NCBI GenBank assembly: GCA_024398105.1
Contig: JAKSJP010000010.1
Coordinates: 1-64,000, forward strand
DNA from: Bacteroidales bacterium
GTDB lineage: Bacteria; Bacteroidota; Bacteroidia; Bacteroidales; UBA932
Direction of reading: 5' to 3'
DNA: 64,000 bases
Both the position numbers and the translations under genes were made by a program. The notes under the pieces were generated by a model. The model saw only the letters and a program-made list of their open reading frames with translations, made no database searches and was not told the DNA's origin. Positions 8,178 to 16,744 of this stretch are shown here, in pieces (position 1 is the first letter of the stretch; each line of letters begins with the position of its first letter).

Positions 8178-8996
8178 ATGAAAAGATTTATTCTCATCAT
8201 GGCCATGGCGGCCGTAGCTGTAAGCGCTTCTGCACAGAGGCTGGTGATTCTCCATGTCAATGACACACACAGCCATTTCGAGCCTGTACGCAGCGGCGAG
8301 GAGGAAGGCCTTGGCGGTGTAATCGAGCGTGCCGCATTCATCGACGAGGTAAGAAAGGAAGAAGGCGCTGACAACGTTCTCCTCCTCCATGCCGGTGACT
8401 TCAATCAGGGTACTTCATATTATACTGTCCTCAAGGGCGAGCTCGAGGTGAAGACTGTCAATGCCATGGGCTATGACTGCATCACACTCGGCAACCATGA
8501 GTTTGACAATGGCATCGAGGACCTTACAGCCCGTCTGGCGAAGATTCAGTGTCCTGTAGTCTGTGCAAACTATGACTTCTCTTCATTCGAGGCAGGCAAG
8601 TACATCAAGCCATACGCGATAATCAACCGTGGCGGTTTCAAGATCGGTATATTCGGAATGCTTACTGATATCCTCAAGGTAGTGGACAGGAACATCTCTG
8701 ACCGACTCCCTAAGCATGAAGATGTGGAGACTGCCAACAAGTGGGCGAAGTATCTCAAGGAAGAGGAGCATTGTGACCTTGTCATTATGCTTTCGCATCT
8801 CGGTTTCTCTGATGAAGCTTTCACTGATCAGGAACTGGTGTCCAGGTCCCGCAATATCGACCTTGTCGTGGGCGGACACTCCCATACAGCTATGGATGAG
8901 ATCCAGTACAGACCTGACGCCGATGGAAAGATGGTTCCTATCGTGCAGGACTACTGCTGGGGAGAGTCCGTCGGCAGACTTGTCGTGACTAAATGA
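8178..8996 (+). CDS. Secreted metallophosphoesterase, 5'-nucleotidase N-terminal half
   Basis: 272 residues. The signal peptide ends in SASAQ at about residue 20. All calcineurin-like metal motifs are present in order: HVNDTHSHFEPV (D and H), HAGDFNQGT, LGNHEFDNG, MLSHLG and GGHSHT. It lacks the C-terminal 5'-nucleotidase domain, which is supplied by the preceding gene. Together they correspond to one UshA/5'-nucleotidase divided in two, an arrangement seen in other Bacteroidota. A good ribosome binding site (AAGGAGG) lies before the ATG. The gene is convergent with the fimbrial operon, with 1 nt between stop codons. Confidence 0.88.
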   Translation: MKRFILIMAMAAVAVSASAQRLVILHVNDTHSHFEPVRSGEEEGLGGVIERAAFIDEVRKEEGADNVLLLHAGDFNQGTSYYTVLKGELEVKTVNAMGYDCITLGNHEFDNGIEDLTARLAKIQCPVVCANYDFSSFEAGKYIKPYAIINRGGFKIGIFGMLTDILKVVDRNISDRLPKHEDVETANKWAKYLKEEEHCDLVIMLSHLGFSDEAFTDQELVSRSRNIDLVVGGHSHTAMDEIQYRPDADGKMVPIVQDYCWGESVGRLVVTK

Positions 8997-8997
8997 C

Positions 8998-11796
8998 CTA
9001 TCTGTTCCACGGAACAGATACGAGATCTCCAGGTGAAGCCGGAAGACCTACAAGATGGTAAGGGACTCCGGCTTCTCCCATATTTACGTCCCGTGTCGAA
9101 TACAGTACTTTCGACCTTGATACTTCCTTTGTACGTATTGTTCCGACATCCACGAGCAGGCTGGCGTCCACGCTGATCAACGGTGAGTAGGTGCTGAAGA
9201 AATCCTCACCGGTCTCGTTCCATTGTGTGAGGTCAGAAAGGCCGACATGATGGTGATAGATCGTCTGGTTGCAGGTAACCATATGCGCCGCATTATATGC
9301 TGTCACATCGCACCAGCTTCCCCATGTGTAGAAGTCGTTGCTGTCAGGGGCGATGTAGTTGCCATTGATGTCATCAGCTGAGTCGAATACATAGTACTGA
9401 GGAGAGATGTATGTTGTCGGACCTTGATGGAAGATAAAGATCTTGCTGTTTGTCAGGCTGCTTATCATATTCTGGAAATAGCTGATGCCAAATCTGTTCG
9501 CGAAGCTGGCCGAAATGTTGTAACCATTTATTATTTCCTTCGCATTTGCGACGAAACCCGTGAACAGGTAGCTTTCGAAATATCCCAGAGTCTTGTAATC
9601 TGAGTATTCTTCGGCCAGTGTGTTGTATATGCGTCCGTACAGTTTATACTTTCCCGCAGAGTATTGGCTTACGTTCTTCCTTTCCAGTCTGATCCTGCCA
9701 TTGTCATAGCTGTATGCCATGTCAGGAGCATCACCACTGACCGAGACATTCGAACTCAGGTCTGATATTCTTATGACTAATGTCGCACCCGCCTTGTCCG
9801 TGACATCCAGAGCTGTCGCATCCACAGATCCGACATAACAGTCATATTTGTTGTTGATGAAACCGAACATCCTGTCCTCTGAGGCCTCTGGGAAAGGGTC
9901 CTGTATCGTGCATATGACAGTCGCCGGCTCGACCTGCAGGGCTATCCTGGAGTCGACAGGAGTGTAGGTCAGTACAGTGCTGTGCTCAGGACCGCAATAA
10001 TCAAGGATGTTCTTGCCAGCGACATTCACACTGGAGGCATATACACCTATATTGTTGCTCGTGAGGAACAGACCGGCCTCTTCTTTCCTGATGCTCGATA
10101 CAGGCCTGAGAAGTCTGTCGTAAAGAGTATTGTCAAATCTGTTCTCCATGTTGCTGCTGGCTGTAGACAGAAGGGCTCCGTCGATGCTTCTATATCTGGC
10201 CAGCAATGTCGCTCTTCCGCCCGTCACCGGAACCACGACGTCTTCTCTGGTCGCAGAAAGCACAGGGGCCAGGACCTCGACCTCGTACTCACTGAGCATG
10301 ACCTTCCTGTCGCCGATGAGGCCTGCTATGGCGATCTTGGCGTCACCCGCTCCGATCAGGGATACGATCGCGCTGTTCGCTTCGGTACCCGACTCGATTT
10401 CCAGCATGTCTGTGCATCCTTCCGCCACTTCGAAGATCAACTTGTCTATGCCAGGAGGCACTTCTGCTTCTATGGTTCCTTTCTGAGCTATGTAGTGAGG
10501 CTTGATCCCCTCCTTCCATCGGCTTGAGACGTCATCTGGAGAGATGTTGATATATGCTATGTCGTCATGGGCATTGTCGAAGGTGCGCACCTTGATGGGA
10601 ATACGGTCACCTACAGTCACCTTATTTTCGATGGCGGTGACGGCTATACCTCTGCCCAAGACCGGCTGCCCAAGACTAAGCGACGCATCTGTGTCATAGA
10701 AGGACCAGCCGTTCCTGAAATTGAAGAACCTGTAGCCGTCGTCAATTGATCCACCAACGGAATAATCGACATCTACGTATGCCGTGACACCAGGCATGGC
10801 GTAGTAGTCCCTGCTCCGGAATGCCAGTGACCTTGAGTCAGACACATCGCTGTTGTCAACCTTCCAGTTGTCTACGATGTTGAATCCGTCAAGGGTCAGC
10901 CTCAGGCTGATTTCATAGTCTGTGTTCCTTTCAACGTCGAAGTTGCCTGTGTTGTCGCTTCCGATATAGAATCGGTAGCGCCTGTCTCCAGAGACACCAT
11001 AAGTGTCCTCCTGTGTCAGTACCACATCCATATATGAACAGAGTTCGGCGAGGTCTGACTTTCCACTTGCCTGGAGATTCTCCAGATTCTTCCTGTAAGG
11101 GTCCCTGTTGGATGGAAGAAGATCTCCCTGAAGGTTCTCTGGAAGGTAGAATACCATAGGGTTGCTCAGGGTCGCCGTATAGTCTCCTGAGATCAGGTCC
11201 GCTTTGCTTCCTGCCTTCGAGCTTCCGAACAGAGCGACAGATGAATTGGTGTTTCCTACAGTGATGCTCTTCAGCTTGAATGAACTTTCTCCCGGCCAGT
11301 CAGTGTCTATCTTCAAAGATACTTTCGCCAGCAGCCTTTTCACGGTCAGCCTTGCGTTTGAACTACCTTTGGCGTAACTGCTTACTCCTGCCATAGGGAA
11401 ACCCTTGCTGTTGATGGAAGACCATCCGAGCGTCTCTTTCATCTTGAGCGCGTCTGACAAGGAAGAAGGCATGGTGGCGCTTCTGTCACCCATGTTGGCA
11501 ATCGCCAGGACTGTATGGTCCAAGCTTCTGTTGAGTATCAGGAACAATCCCGATGTCCCCGTGAAATGTCGGCAGTCAGCCAACGCCCCGTTGCTGTATG
11601 CTGCAAGGGTGATTTCCTTGATCGATGTCGGATCAGCGGTCACGGCGTTGCCTTTTGACTGAACGGTCTCATTCTCCAGGACGAAGCTGACCTTGTCAGC
11701 TGATGCTACATAGGAATCCTCCCGGCCCTGTTCTTCCGTACATGCGAGGAATATGGCGGCCAGAAAAAGTATGATTGACTTGTTGAGTGTCTTCAT
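8998..11796 (-). CDS. Large fimbria-associated lipoprotein (DUF4906-type, probable tip or accessory subunit)
   Basis: 932 residues with a lipoprotein signal (FLAAIFLAC, Cys19). The N-terminal third reads like a FimA/Mfa-type protein: TVKRLLAKVSLKIDT, a VFYLPENLQGD segment, then NTDYEISLRLTLDGFNIVDNW, as found in Bacteroidales DUF4906 proteins encoded at the end of fimbrial operons. The rest is beta-rich with Ig-like stretches, and the C-terminus (after about 730) is a separate domain rich in aromatic residues. It is the last gene of the operon, 11 nt after the Mfa2/FimB-like gene. By analogy with Mfa3-5 and FimC-E it would be carried at the fimbrial tip. The exact role is inferred from position. 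Confidence 0.7.
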   Translation of the reverse strand: MKTLNKSIILFLAAIFLACTEEQGREDSYVASADKVSFVLENETVQSKGNAVTADPTSIKEITLAAYSNGALADCRHFTGTSGLFLILNRSLDHTVLAIANMGDRSATMPSSLSDALKMKETLGWSSINSKGFPMAGVSSYAKGSSNARLTVKRLLAKVSLKIDTDWPGESSFKLKSITVGNTNSSVALFGSSKAGSKADLISGDYTATLSNPMVFYLPENLQGDLLPSNRDPYRKNLENLQASGKSDLAELCSYMDVVLTQEDTYGVSGDRRYRFYIGSDNTGNFDVERNTDYEISLRLTLDGFNIVDNWKVDNSDVSDSRSLAFRSRDYYAMPGVTAYVDVDYSVGGSIDDGYRFFNFRNGWSFYDTDASLSLGQPVLGRGIAVTAIENKVTVGDRIPIKVRTFDNAHDDIAYINISPDDVSSRWKEGIKPHYIAQKGTIEAEVPPGIDKLIFEVAEGCTDMLEIESGTEANSAIVSLIGAGDAKIAIAGLIGDRKVMLSEYEVEVLAPVLSATREDVVVPVTGGRATLLARYRSIDGALLSTASSNMENRFDNTLYDRLLRPVSSIRKEEAGLFLTSNNIGVYASSVNVAGKNILDYCGPEHSTVLTYTPVDSRIALQVEPATVICTIQDPFPEASEDRMFGFINNKYDCYVGSVDATALDVTDKAGATLVIRISDLSSNVSVSGDAPDMAYSYDNGRIRLERKNVSQYSAGKYKLYGRIYNTLAEEYSDYKTLGYFESYLFTGFVANAKEIINGYNISASFANRFGISYFQNMISSLTNSKIFIFHQGPTTYISPQYYVFDSADDINGNYIAPDSNDFYTWGSWCDVTAYNAAHMVTCNQTIYHHHVGLSDLTQWNETGEDFFSTYSPLISVDASLLVDVGTIRTKEVSRSKVLYSTRDVNMGEAGVPYHLVGLPASPGDLVSVPWNR
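8999..9020. promoter_or_regulatory. 22-bp near-perfect palindrome at a convergent gene junction
   Basis: TATCTGTTCC (8999-9008) and GGAACAGATA (9011-9020) are perfect 10-bp inverted arms separated by AC. It covers the last codons of the minus-strand fimbrial gene, just after the plus-strand stop at 8996. No T-run follows on either strand, so it is not a classical terminator. The roles open are a dimer binding site or a bidirectional transcript end. Confidence 0.4.
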
Positions 11797-11807
11797 AGCG
11801 TTGATTT

Positions 11808-12590
11808 TCAGATTGTTTCCAGGTAGGAATCACCTTCTTTCCATTCTTCGAAGGCTATGGTTGTCTCCATACGGCCCATGTCAAAGTCTATCCATGCGTC
11901 GTCAAGGTCTTCCGTATCCCATCTGTACCCGCTGGAACTCAGAAGAGCGGCAAGGTCTTCAGCCTTGACTATCTCGTCCCCGGCGTATGCCTCCATTGTA
12001 AGCAGGTCGCCCATCTGACGAGGCACGCGGATGTTGAAGAACCCGTCATCGGAATATGCGACATATTCGAAATCACCTTCTACCGGTGACAGGTCTTCAA
12101 TTGACATTCCGTTGCAGCTTGCCTTGATGATGACTTTCGATATGTCTGCCATCGTCTCTCCCTTCATGCCGAAAGAGATGTTCAGCACTGCATACTGTTT
12201 ATGGAGGACAACCCTGTCAACCGCAGTCTCGCCGTCCGTGATGACTGTCTGCCGGTAGGCAAACATAGGCTCGGCCTGGTTGCCGAACGGACAGTAGACC
12301 ACAGAACCTATCTGGCGGTAGGATGGTATGTCGCTGCAGACGCTGTAACAGACGCTGCCGCGGGGTACCATGAACTTTATGCCGTCAGGATAGTCCTTTA
12401 CCAATACTTTCGTTCCGAACAGAGTACTGGATCCTGTCCATCCCTTGATAGAAAGTGCGTCCTTGCTTTCGTGGCACGAGGAGAAATCTATCGTCAGGAT
12501 GCAAGGACATTCTGACCTGTCTTCCTTGACCGTACACGCCGTGACGGCAAGCAGACAGAATATTAATGATCGGCATAAAGTCTTCTGCAT
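11808..12590 (-). CDS. FimB/Mfa2 family fimbrial anchor subunit
   Basis: 260 residues. Lipoprotein signal with Cys19 (LLAVTAC), directly followed by the hallmark KEDRSECPC of the FimB/Mfa2 family. Two transthyretin-like beta-domains are expected. Family members cap the fimbrial base, anchoring it to the outer membrane and limiting its length. The C-terminus (FEEWKEGDSYLETI) closely resembles the end of the neighbouring fimbrillin (AEWSAGANYEETI). It lies 30 nt downstream of the fimbrillin gene, in the order typical of these operons. Confidence 0.85.
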   Translation of the reverse strand: MQKTLCRSLIFCLLAVTACTVKEDRSECPCILTIDFSSCHESKDALSIKGWTGSSTLFGTKVLVKDYPDGIKFMVPRGSVCYSVCSDIPSYRQIGSVVYCPFGNQAEPMFAYRQTVITDGETAVDRVVLHKQYAVLNISFGMKGETMADISKVIIKASCNGMSIEDLSPVEGDFEYVAYSDDGFFNIRVPRQMGDLLTMEAYAGDEIVKAEDLAALLSSSGYRWDTEDLDDAWIDFDMGRMETTIAFEEWKEGDSYLETI

Positions 12591-12620
12591 AAGTTTCAGC
12601 TGATAGGGTTGTCTTCAGAT

Positions 12621-13673
12621 CTAGATTGTTTCTTCGTAATTGGCGCCGGCAGACCATTCAGCTACGCTGATGCTGACGCTTGCTGCGCCTTTGTCGACTT
12701 CCTTGTTAGGGTCGGACGATCCGGGACCTGTGATGGTCAGCTCGACTGTGTAGGTCTTGTTCCTTTCGAGAGTAGCGTTGTCGAGGAATACCGGATAGTA
12801 TTGTGTCTTTCCGTCTATGCTTGCTGTGACGACAAGTACGGTACGCTGAGCAGCGAAAGTCGCCTTGAATCCGTCCGGCTTGGTAGTCGAGCTGTTAGGG
12901 AATCCGTAGAAGAGATAAGGTACGGCAGGTGTGTGTGACTGGCCGTTGTCAATCGAGACAGCAGTGCCGTTGAAAGTGAGCTCAGGACATGATGCCTTAT
13001 ATGTCGCGCCGTCGATGATGTGGGCTGCGTTCCTGGTCGATTCATCGGCTCTTCCTTCCTTGTTATACCATACTGAGGCTGCTGCAGTGCCTTCGAGGTT
13101 CTGATTTCCTACGACATTGGACAGGTAGACGTTCTTTATCTGAAGGGCTCCGAGAGAAGAAGGAAGACTGTTCGTGACTTTCTTGAGGGCGACTCTGGAG
13201 ACGAACCTTGAGACTGTCACTGAACATGACACCTGGCTTGAGGCAACTGTACATGATGCGCTTCCTGCCATCACGAATCCGTTGGTCTTGCTGTTGTCGC
13301 TGAGGTCTATGGCCTTTGCCTTGAGATCGGCCATTGTCTTGACAGAAGCGAGGTCCGGACCGTTCACTACCGCCCATACGGTCTTTGTCCCTGCAGTGGT
13401 GCTGATGCTTGTCGTGGTGCTCGAGCCGATGTTCCTGTAGATGTTGATGTCTCCGTTATCGCCGAATACGAATACCTGTACGTTCTTCACTGCTTTCTCG
13501 AAGTCCTGGGAGGTGGTGTAGGCGGTGACGGCCTTTGTCTGTACGTCTTCGTCTACCACGCTGAGATGGATCGTTCCCATCTGCTGAGGCTTCTGCATCT
13601 GAATCTCGTTCTTGTTGCATGAAATCATGCTCAATGCTGCCAAGGCAGCAATCATCAATTCTTTTGTTCTCAT
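12621..13673 (-). CDS. Major fimbrial subunit (FimA/Mfa1-type fimbrillin)
   Basis: 350 residues. A lipoprotein signal (LSMISC, Cys19) is followed by a pilin body rich in Thr, Ser and Val. Family landmarks are a VQVFVFGDNGDI strand early, the SRFVSRVALKKV segment, LFYGFPNS, and a C-terminal NKTYTVELTITGPG then VAEWSAGANYEETI. In type V pili the lipidated precursor is trimmed by an outer-membrane protease and polymerises by strand exchange; I infer the same here. The start codon shares 1 nt with the stop of the upstream gene (TAATG), so translation is coupled. Confidence 0.88.
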   Translation of the reverse strand: MRTKELMIAALAALSMISCNKNEIQMQKPQQMGTIHLSVVDEDVQTKAVTAYTTSQDFEKAVKNVQVFVFGDNGDINIYRNIGSSTTTSISTTAGTKTVWAVVNGPDLASVKTMADLKAKAIDLSDNSKTNGFVMAGSASCTVASSQVSCSVTVSRFVSRVALKKVTNSLPSSLGALQIKNVYLSNVVGNQNLEGTAAASVWYNKEGRADESTRNAAHIIDGATYKASCPELTFNGTAVSIDNGQSHTPAVPYLFYGFPNSSTTKPDGFKATFAAQRTVLVVTASIDGKTQYYPVFLDNATLERNKTYTVELTITGPGSSDPNKEVDKGAASVSISVAEWSAGANYEETI

Positions 13674-15610
13674 TATTGTGGGTCTTTGTTAAGATTGTAT
13701 TTCTTTATCAGGTCTGATATCTCCGGGTCCAGGTTGCCTCGGCTGACGAAACTGCGGTTCATGGTACATGCATCGAGGTAGTTCTGCACGGCATTGCCGT
13801 AGTCACCTATGCGGCTGTAGATGATAGCCTTCATATACTTGACCTTGTCGCTCTGCTCCAGCCCGTCCAGGATTTCCAAGGCGCTCATATTATAGTCCAT
13901 CGCACAGTATGCGACCGCTGCGTTGTAGTCCTTGTAAGGGGCCAGGATGGTCACAGCCGTCTCATATTCCCTCTCTTTGAGGGCATTGACTCCTTCCATG
14001 TAGAGTGAGTCGAGCACGGTAGTATGGACTGTGTCCTTTACCATGCCTTTGCGATGGAGATGGAAATCGAAACGGACGGTCCTCAGCTTCGGGTAGAATT
14101 CCTGTGACATCCTTGGATAGAATGTCTCTGCCTTCATCCTGTTCTCCCTGAGGTCGATGTCCTCGGTACGCATGAGCTCGTAGAAACGTTCCTTCTGTGA
14201 CGTGGACATGAGCGTGTCGCTCCTTACCAGGTTCTCGAGCATCGTCCAGTTCTCTCCGTTGCTCCGGGGTATGATACGTATCCCGTCGGCCTTTTCCGTC
14301 ATCTCACCGGCTAAGTCCAGGATGATCCCTTCCTCGCGCCTGATGGAATCCATGATCGTCCGTACATGCCCGTTGAACAGTGCGGATACCGATTCGGACC
14401 TTTTCAATGACAGCGAGCTGTTGAGCGAGGCGTTGCCTTCAGGTGAACTTGACGAGCTCACGACTATCGAGTCAAGGTCAAATTCCATGTTCAGCAGGAG
14501 AGAGGACAGGTAGCTTCTTATCCTGCCTATCTCTTCCTTGTTGTTCCTGAACTCCGGATCCACTTCTGTCCTTCCCTTGTCGAAGTCGATGCTGCATGTC
14601 GCATTCGCACCTACTCTTCTCTCGGTGACCATGGTCATGTACCTCTCGTTGTCATCTACGAAGGAACTGAGCGAACTGATGTAGAATGTCAGCGGGTCGC
14701 TCTCCGGTATCCTGAAGATACGCCTGTCCTGCTCATAGATGTCTCCGGAAAGTACGACTTCCGCCTTCCTCAGCTTAGGCCTGGCCTCGATCGTCTGGGT
14801 GTAACGGTAGATTATGTCATTGCCTTCACCAGTCACCACGGTGTCCAGCCTCAGCCCTTCAGTCACGATAGGCGCCTTTACATACCTGCGATACATCCTG
14901 TCCTTCATCGCGATCTTCCTGTTGTTGATGTGGGTCAGCAACCATCTTGTGTAATGATTGACAGCCTGTCTCTCGGTGACTCCATAGTATGAGCTGAACT
15001 CTTCGTCAGATACATACGAGGTGTCGTCCTTGAAACGGTAGATCTCAGGCATGTTCCTTTCGATGAACATAAGCAGCTGGTGCCTGAACTGAAGCCTTGT
15101 CGTGTCGGTGATGATAGATGACATGAAGCGGTTGAAATGTTCGTATCCACGCTTCTGCTGCCGCCTGAACTCGCTGCCAGTTATGATGATGGGCTCAAGA
15201 CGGGTGCTGTCCTCCATCACATAGAGATCGGGATAGAACCGCAGCTGCCATCTGCTGTCCTGCATGCTGAGAGGAACGGTGACGTCGAAGCTGATGTCGA
15301 CCTTCCCGTGCCTCTCGGCGACATTGCGGAAGCGGGCCGTGACAGTCGCAGCCTCGATGACGTCATTCGCCACCATGTCACCGTTCTCGTCCATGGTCGC
15401 TCTCATGATGAGGATCTCCTTGCCGTTCTCATCCCTTACGGTCAAGGTGTCCCGCCTGACAGACTCGACGTCTATCTCGGGCACTTCGTATTCTTCCGCA
15501 AGGGACAAGGTCGGGGCTATCGCGTTCCTTCTGATGGAATTCAGCTTGTTCTGTGTCGAACAGCCGATTGCCAGCACTATCAGACCGATTATGCTTATTC
15601 TACGTGGCAA
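13673..15610 (-). CDS. Fimbrial operon outer-membrane lipoprotein with OmpA-like domain (DUF3868-like)
   Basis: 645 residues. Lipoprotein signal with Cys17 (VLAIGC). The first half is beta-rich and includes WQLRFYPDLY and a GSEFRRQQKRGYEHFNRF segment, similar to DUF3868-type proteins that accompany Bacteroidales fimbriae. Around residues 340-420 an OmpA-like peptidoglycan-binding domain is recognisable (SIDFDKGRTEVDPEF, then SSSSSPEGNASLNSSLSLKRSESV). The last 120 residues look like TPR helices. It probably ties the fimbrial base to the cell wall. The start overlaps the 3' end of the ssb-like gene by 16 nt, making it the second gene of the operon. Confidence 0.65.
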   Translation of the reverse strand: MPRRISIIGLIVLAIGCSTQNKLNSIRRNAIAPTLSLAEEYEVPEIDVESVRRDTLTVRDENGKEILIMRATMDENGDMVANDVIEAATVTARFRNVAERHGKVDISFDVTVPLSMQDSRWQLRFYPDLYVMEDSTRLEPIIITGSEFRRQQKRGYEHFNRFMSSIITDTTRLQFRHQLLMFIERNMPEIYRFKDDTSYVSDEEFSSYYGVTERQAVNHYTRWLLTHINNRKIAMKDRMYRRYVKAPIVTEGLRLDTVVTGEGNDIIYRYTQTIEARPKLRKAEVVLSGDIYEQDRRIFRIPESDPLTFYISSLSSFVDDNERYMTMVTERRVGANATCSIDFDKGRTEVDPEFRNNKEEIGRIRSYLSSLLLNMEFDLDSIVVSSSSSPEGNASLNSSLSLKRSESVSALFNGHVRTIMDSIRREEGIILDLAGEMTEKADGIRIIPRSNGENWTMLENLVRSDTLMSTSQKERFYELMRTEDIDLRENRMKAETFYPRMSQEFYPKLRTVRFDFHLHRKGMVKDTVHTTVLDSLYMEGVNALKEREYETAVTILAPYKDYNAAVAYCAMDYNMSALEILDGLEQSDKVKYMKAIIYSRIGDYGNAVQNYLDACTMNRSFVSRGNLDPEISDLIKKYNLNKDPQ

Positions 15611-15951
15611 GGTGAGAGGGTTTCTTCTGATTCTACAATTGTGACCTTGCTGGCGATTACTTCGGAGATACGCTTCATGGTTCCGTCTGATGAGGTGTAC
15701 TCACGCTCTCTCATCCTGCCTAGCACATGTACAACCGTTCCTTTCTGGAGCTTGCTGAAGTCCTGGAGCGACTGAGGCCTTTTCCATGCTGAGACATTGA
15801 ACCACATGGTCTCGACGACTCCGTTTCCGTCTCGTCCTTTATAGACATAGTTCGTTACGACTGAGAATGTCGCCATAGGGTTGCCGTCGAAGTCGTTGAT
15901 TCTGACGAAACCGACAGTTCCTCTGATTTCTACACGATTGATCTGTTCCAT
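15595..15951 (-). CDS. ssb: Short single-stranded DNA-binding protein (SSB-like)
   Basis: 118 residues from ATG 15951. The OB-fold of SSB is clear: MEQINRVEIRGTVGFVRI, FSVVTNYVYKGRDG, TMWFNVSAWK, and LQKGTVVHVLGRMREREYTSSDG. It ends shortly after the OB-fold (ESEETLSPCHVE) and lacks both the glycine/proline-rich linker and the acidic DDxPF tip through which normal SSB recruits partner proteins. Its 3' end overlaps the next fimbrial gene by 16 nt. A main ssb is probably elsewhere on the chromosome. Whether this copy is a housekeeping relic or serves the fimbrial locus is open. Confidence 0.8.
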   Translation of the reverse strand: MEQINRVEIRGTVGFVRINDFDGNPMATFSVVTNYVYKGRDGNGVVETMWFNVSAWKRPQSLQDFSKLQKGTVVHVLGRMREREYTSSDGTMKRISEVIASKVTIVESEETLSPCHVE

Positions 15952-16308
15952 TTGACAAAGTTTTTTAAGTTGTTCCTGCCTTCCCTGCGCGCCGGTCGGC
16001 TTGTGCAAATAAAGGATATTGCCTGCGGAAGACGGGAAAGAAGAGGGCGGAGGACGTCGATATTTCTGTGATATCTTACTCGAGACGCGCTTTTCTTTAC
16101 GGGTAAGAAAAATATCTTACCCAGTATGCAGGAGGGCTTGTCCCGGTCAGATAAGTGCCTTCCCGTGTTAAAGCCGGGACCTTACCTGGTAAAGAAAAAT
16201 CTTAACCGGTAAGGAAAAGATGCCAGGCGGTAAAGATTCAGGAAAAAGTCGGGGCAGGGCACCATGGTCATTGCCGAAGTGTCGCCGAGCTTGAGTAATT
16301 TTCGGCAA
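15952..16308. promoter_or_regulatory. Intergenic region with an array of GGTAA half-sites
   Basis: This 357-nt non-coding stretch separates the ssb-fimbria operon (minus) from the zinc-ribbon gene (plus). It contains a perfect inverted repeat GGGTAAGA (16101-16108) / TCTTACCC (16115-16122) and further copies of GGTAA(A/G)G or its complement near 16181, 16188, 16201, 16208 and 16229, plus a half-site at 16073-16079. Between 16139 and 16180, GTCCCGG and CCGGGAC form another inverted repeat. The clustering suggests binding of a dimeric regulator that controls one or both flanking units. No consensus -7 box with exact TAnnTTTG was found for ssb; the closest is AAACTTTG just before its ATG. Confidence 0.55.
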
Positions 16309-16743
16309 ATGGCTAAGAAGACTATATATCGCAGGCTGTATGGCGACGAGGAGACGGTGAGGTGCCTTGAATGCGGAGACCTCATCGAGTATGGACGTTC
16401 AGACAAGAAATTCTGCTGCAGCGAGTGCAAGAACATGTTCCATAACCGTACCCGGAACGTGGAGGCGAAGCTGAGACTGGAACTGGCGGCAAGATTGAAG
16501 GTGAACTATTCGGTCCTCTCATGGCTGCTGTGGAGCGGCAGACGCAATTCCAGGATCGAGGAGATGTCGGAAAGAGGCTTCGATCCCGCGTTCTTCACTG
16601 CCAGGAGGAAGTCGGGGATCCATATGGAGTATGAGTGCTATGACATCGCATATAATATGTCCTCGAACAAGGTGTTCAATGTCCACAGGATAGATTACGT
16701 ATCTCCTGTAAATGGTTATCTTTGTAAGGATAAAAGACATTGA
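16309..16743 (+). CDS. Zinc-ribbon-like protein, unknown function
   Basis: 144 residues from ATG 16309 (MAKKTIYRRLYG). The N-terminus has a treble Cys pattern, C19-x2-C22 and C36-C37-x2-C40 followed by H45 (CLECG...KKFCCSECKNMFHN), typical of small zinc-ribbon/MYND-like folds found widely in Bacteroidota. The rest is charged and helical (VEAKLRLELAARLKVNYSVLSWLLW), with a short beta-rich end (YECYDIAYNMSSNKVFNVHRIDYV). It may bind DNA or RNA, or stabilise a protein complex; nothing more can be said. It is divergent from the ssb-fimbria operon across the GGTAA repeat array, so it is a candidate regulator of that operon. Its last codons overlap the dcp promoter. Confidence 0.6.
   Translation: MAKKTIYRRLYGDEETVRCLECGDLIEYGRSDKKFCCSECKNMFHNRTRNVEAKLRLELAARLKVNYSVLSWLLWSGRRNSRIEEMSERGFDPAFFTARRKSGIHMEYECYDIAYNMSSNKVFNVHRIDYVSPVNGYLCKDKRH
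16717..16724 (+). promoter_or_regulatory. -7 promoter box for dcp
   Basis: TATCTTTG, 20 nt upstream of the dcp ATG at 16745, lying within the 3' end of the zinc-ribbon gene. Confidence 0.55.
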
Positions 16744-16744
16744 T

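Noticed and set aside
9002-9017. TGTTCCACGGAACA as a parS site
   Set aside because: It resembles half of the parS consensus but lacks two central bases, lies 49 kb from parAB inside a fimbrial gene, and is better described as a palindrome with AC in the centre.
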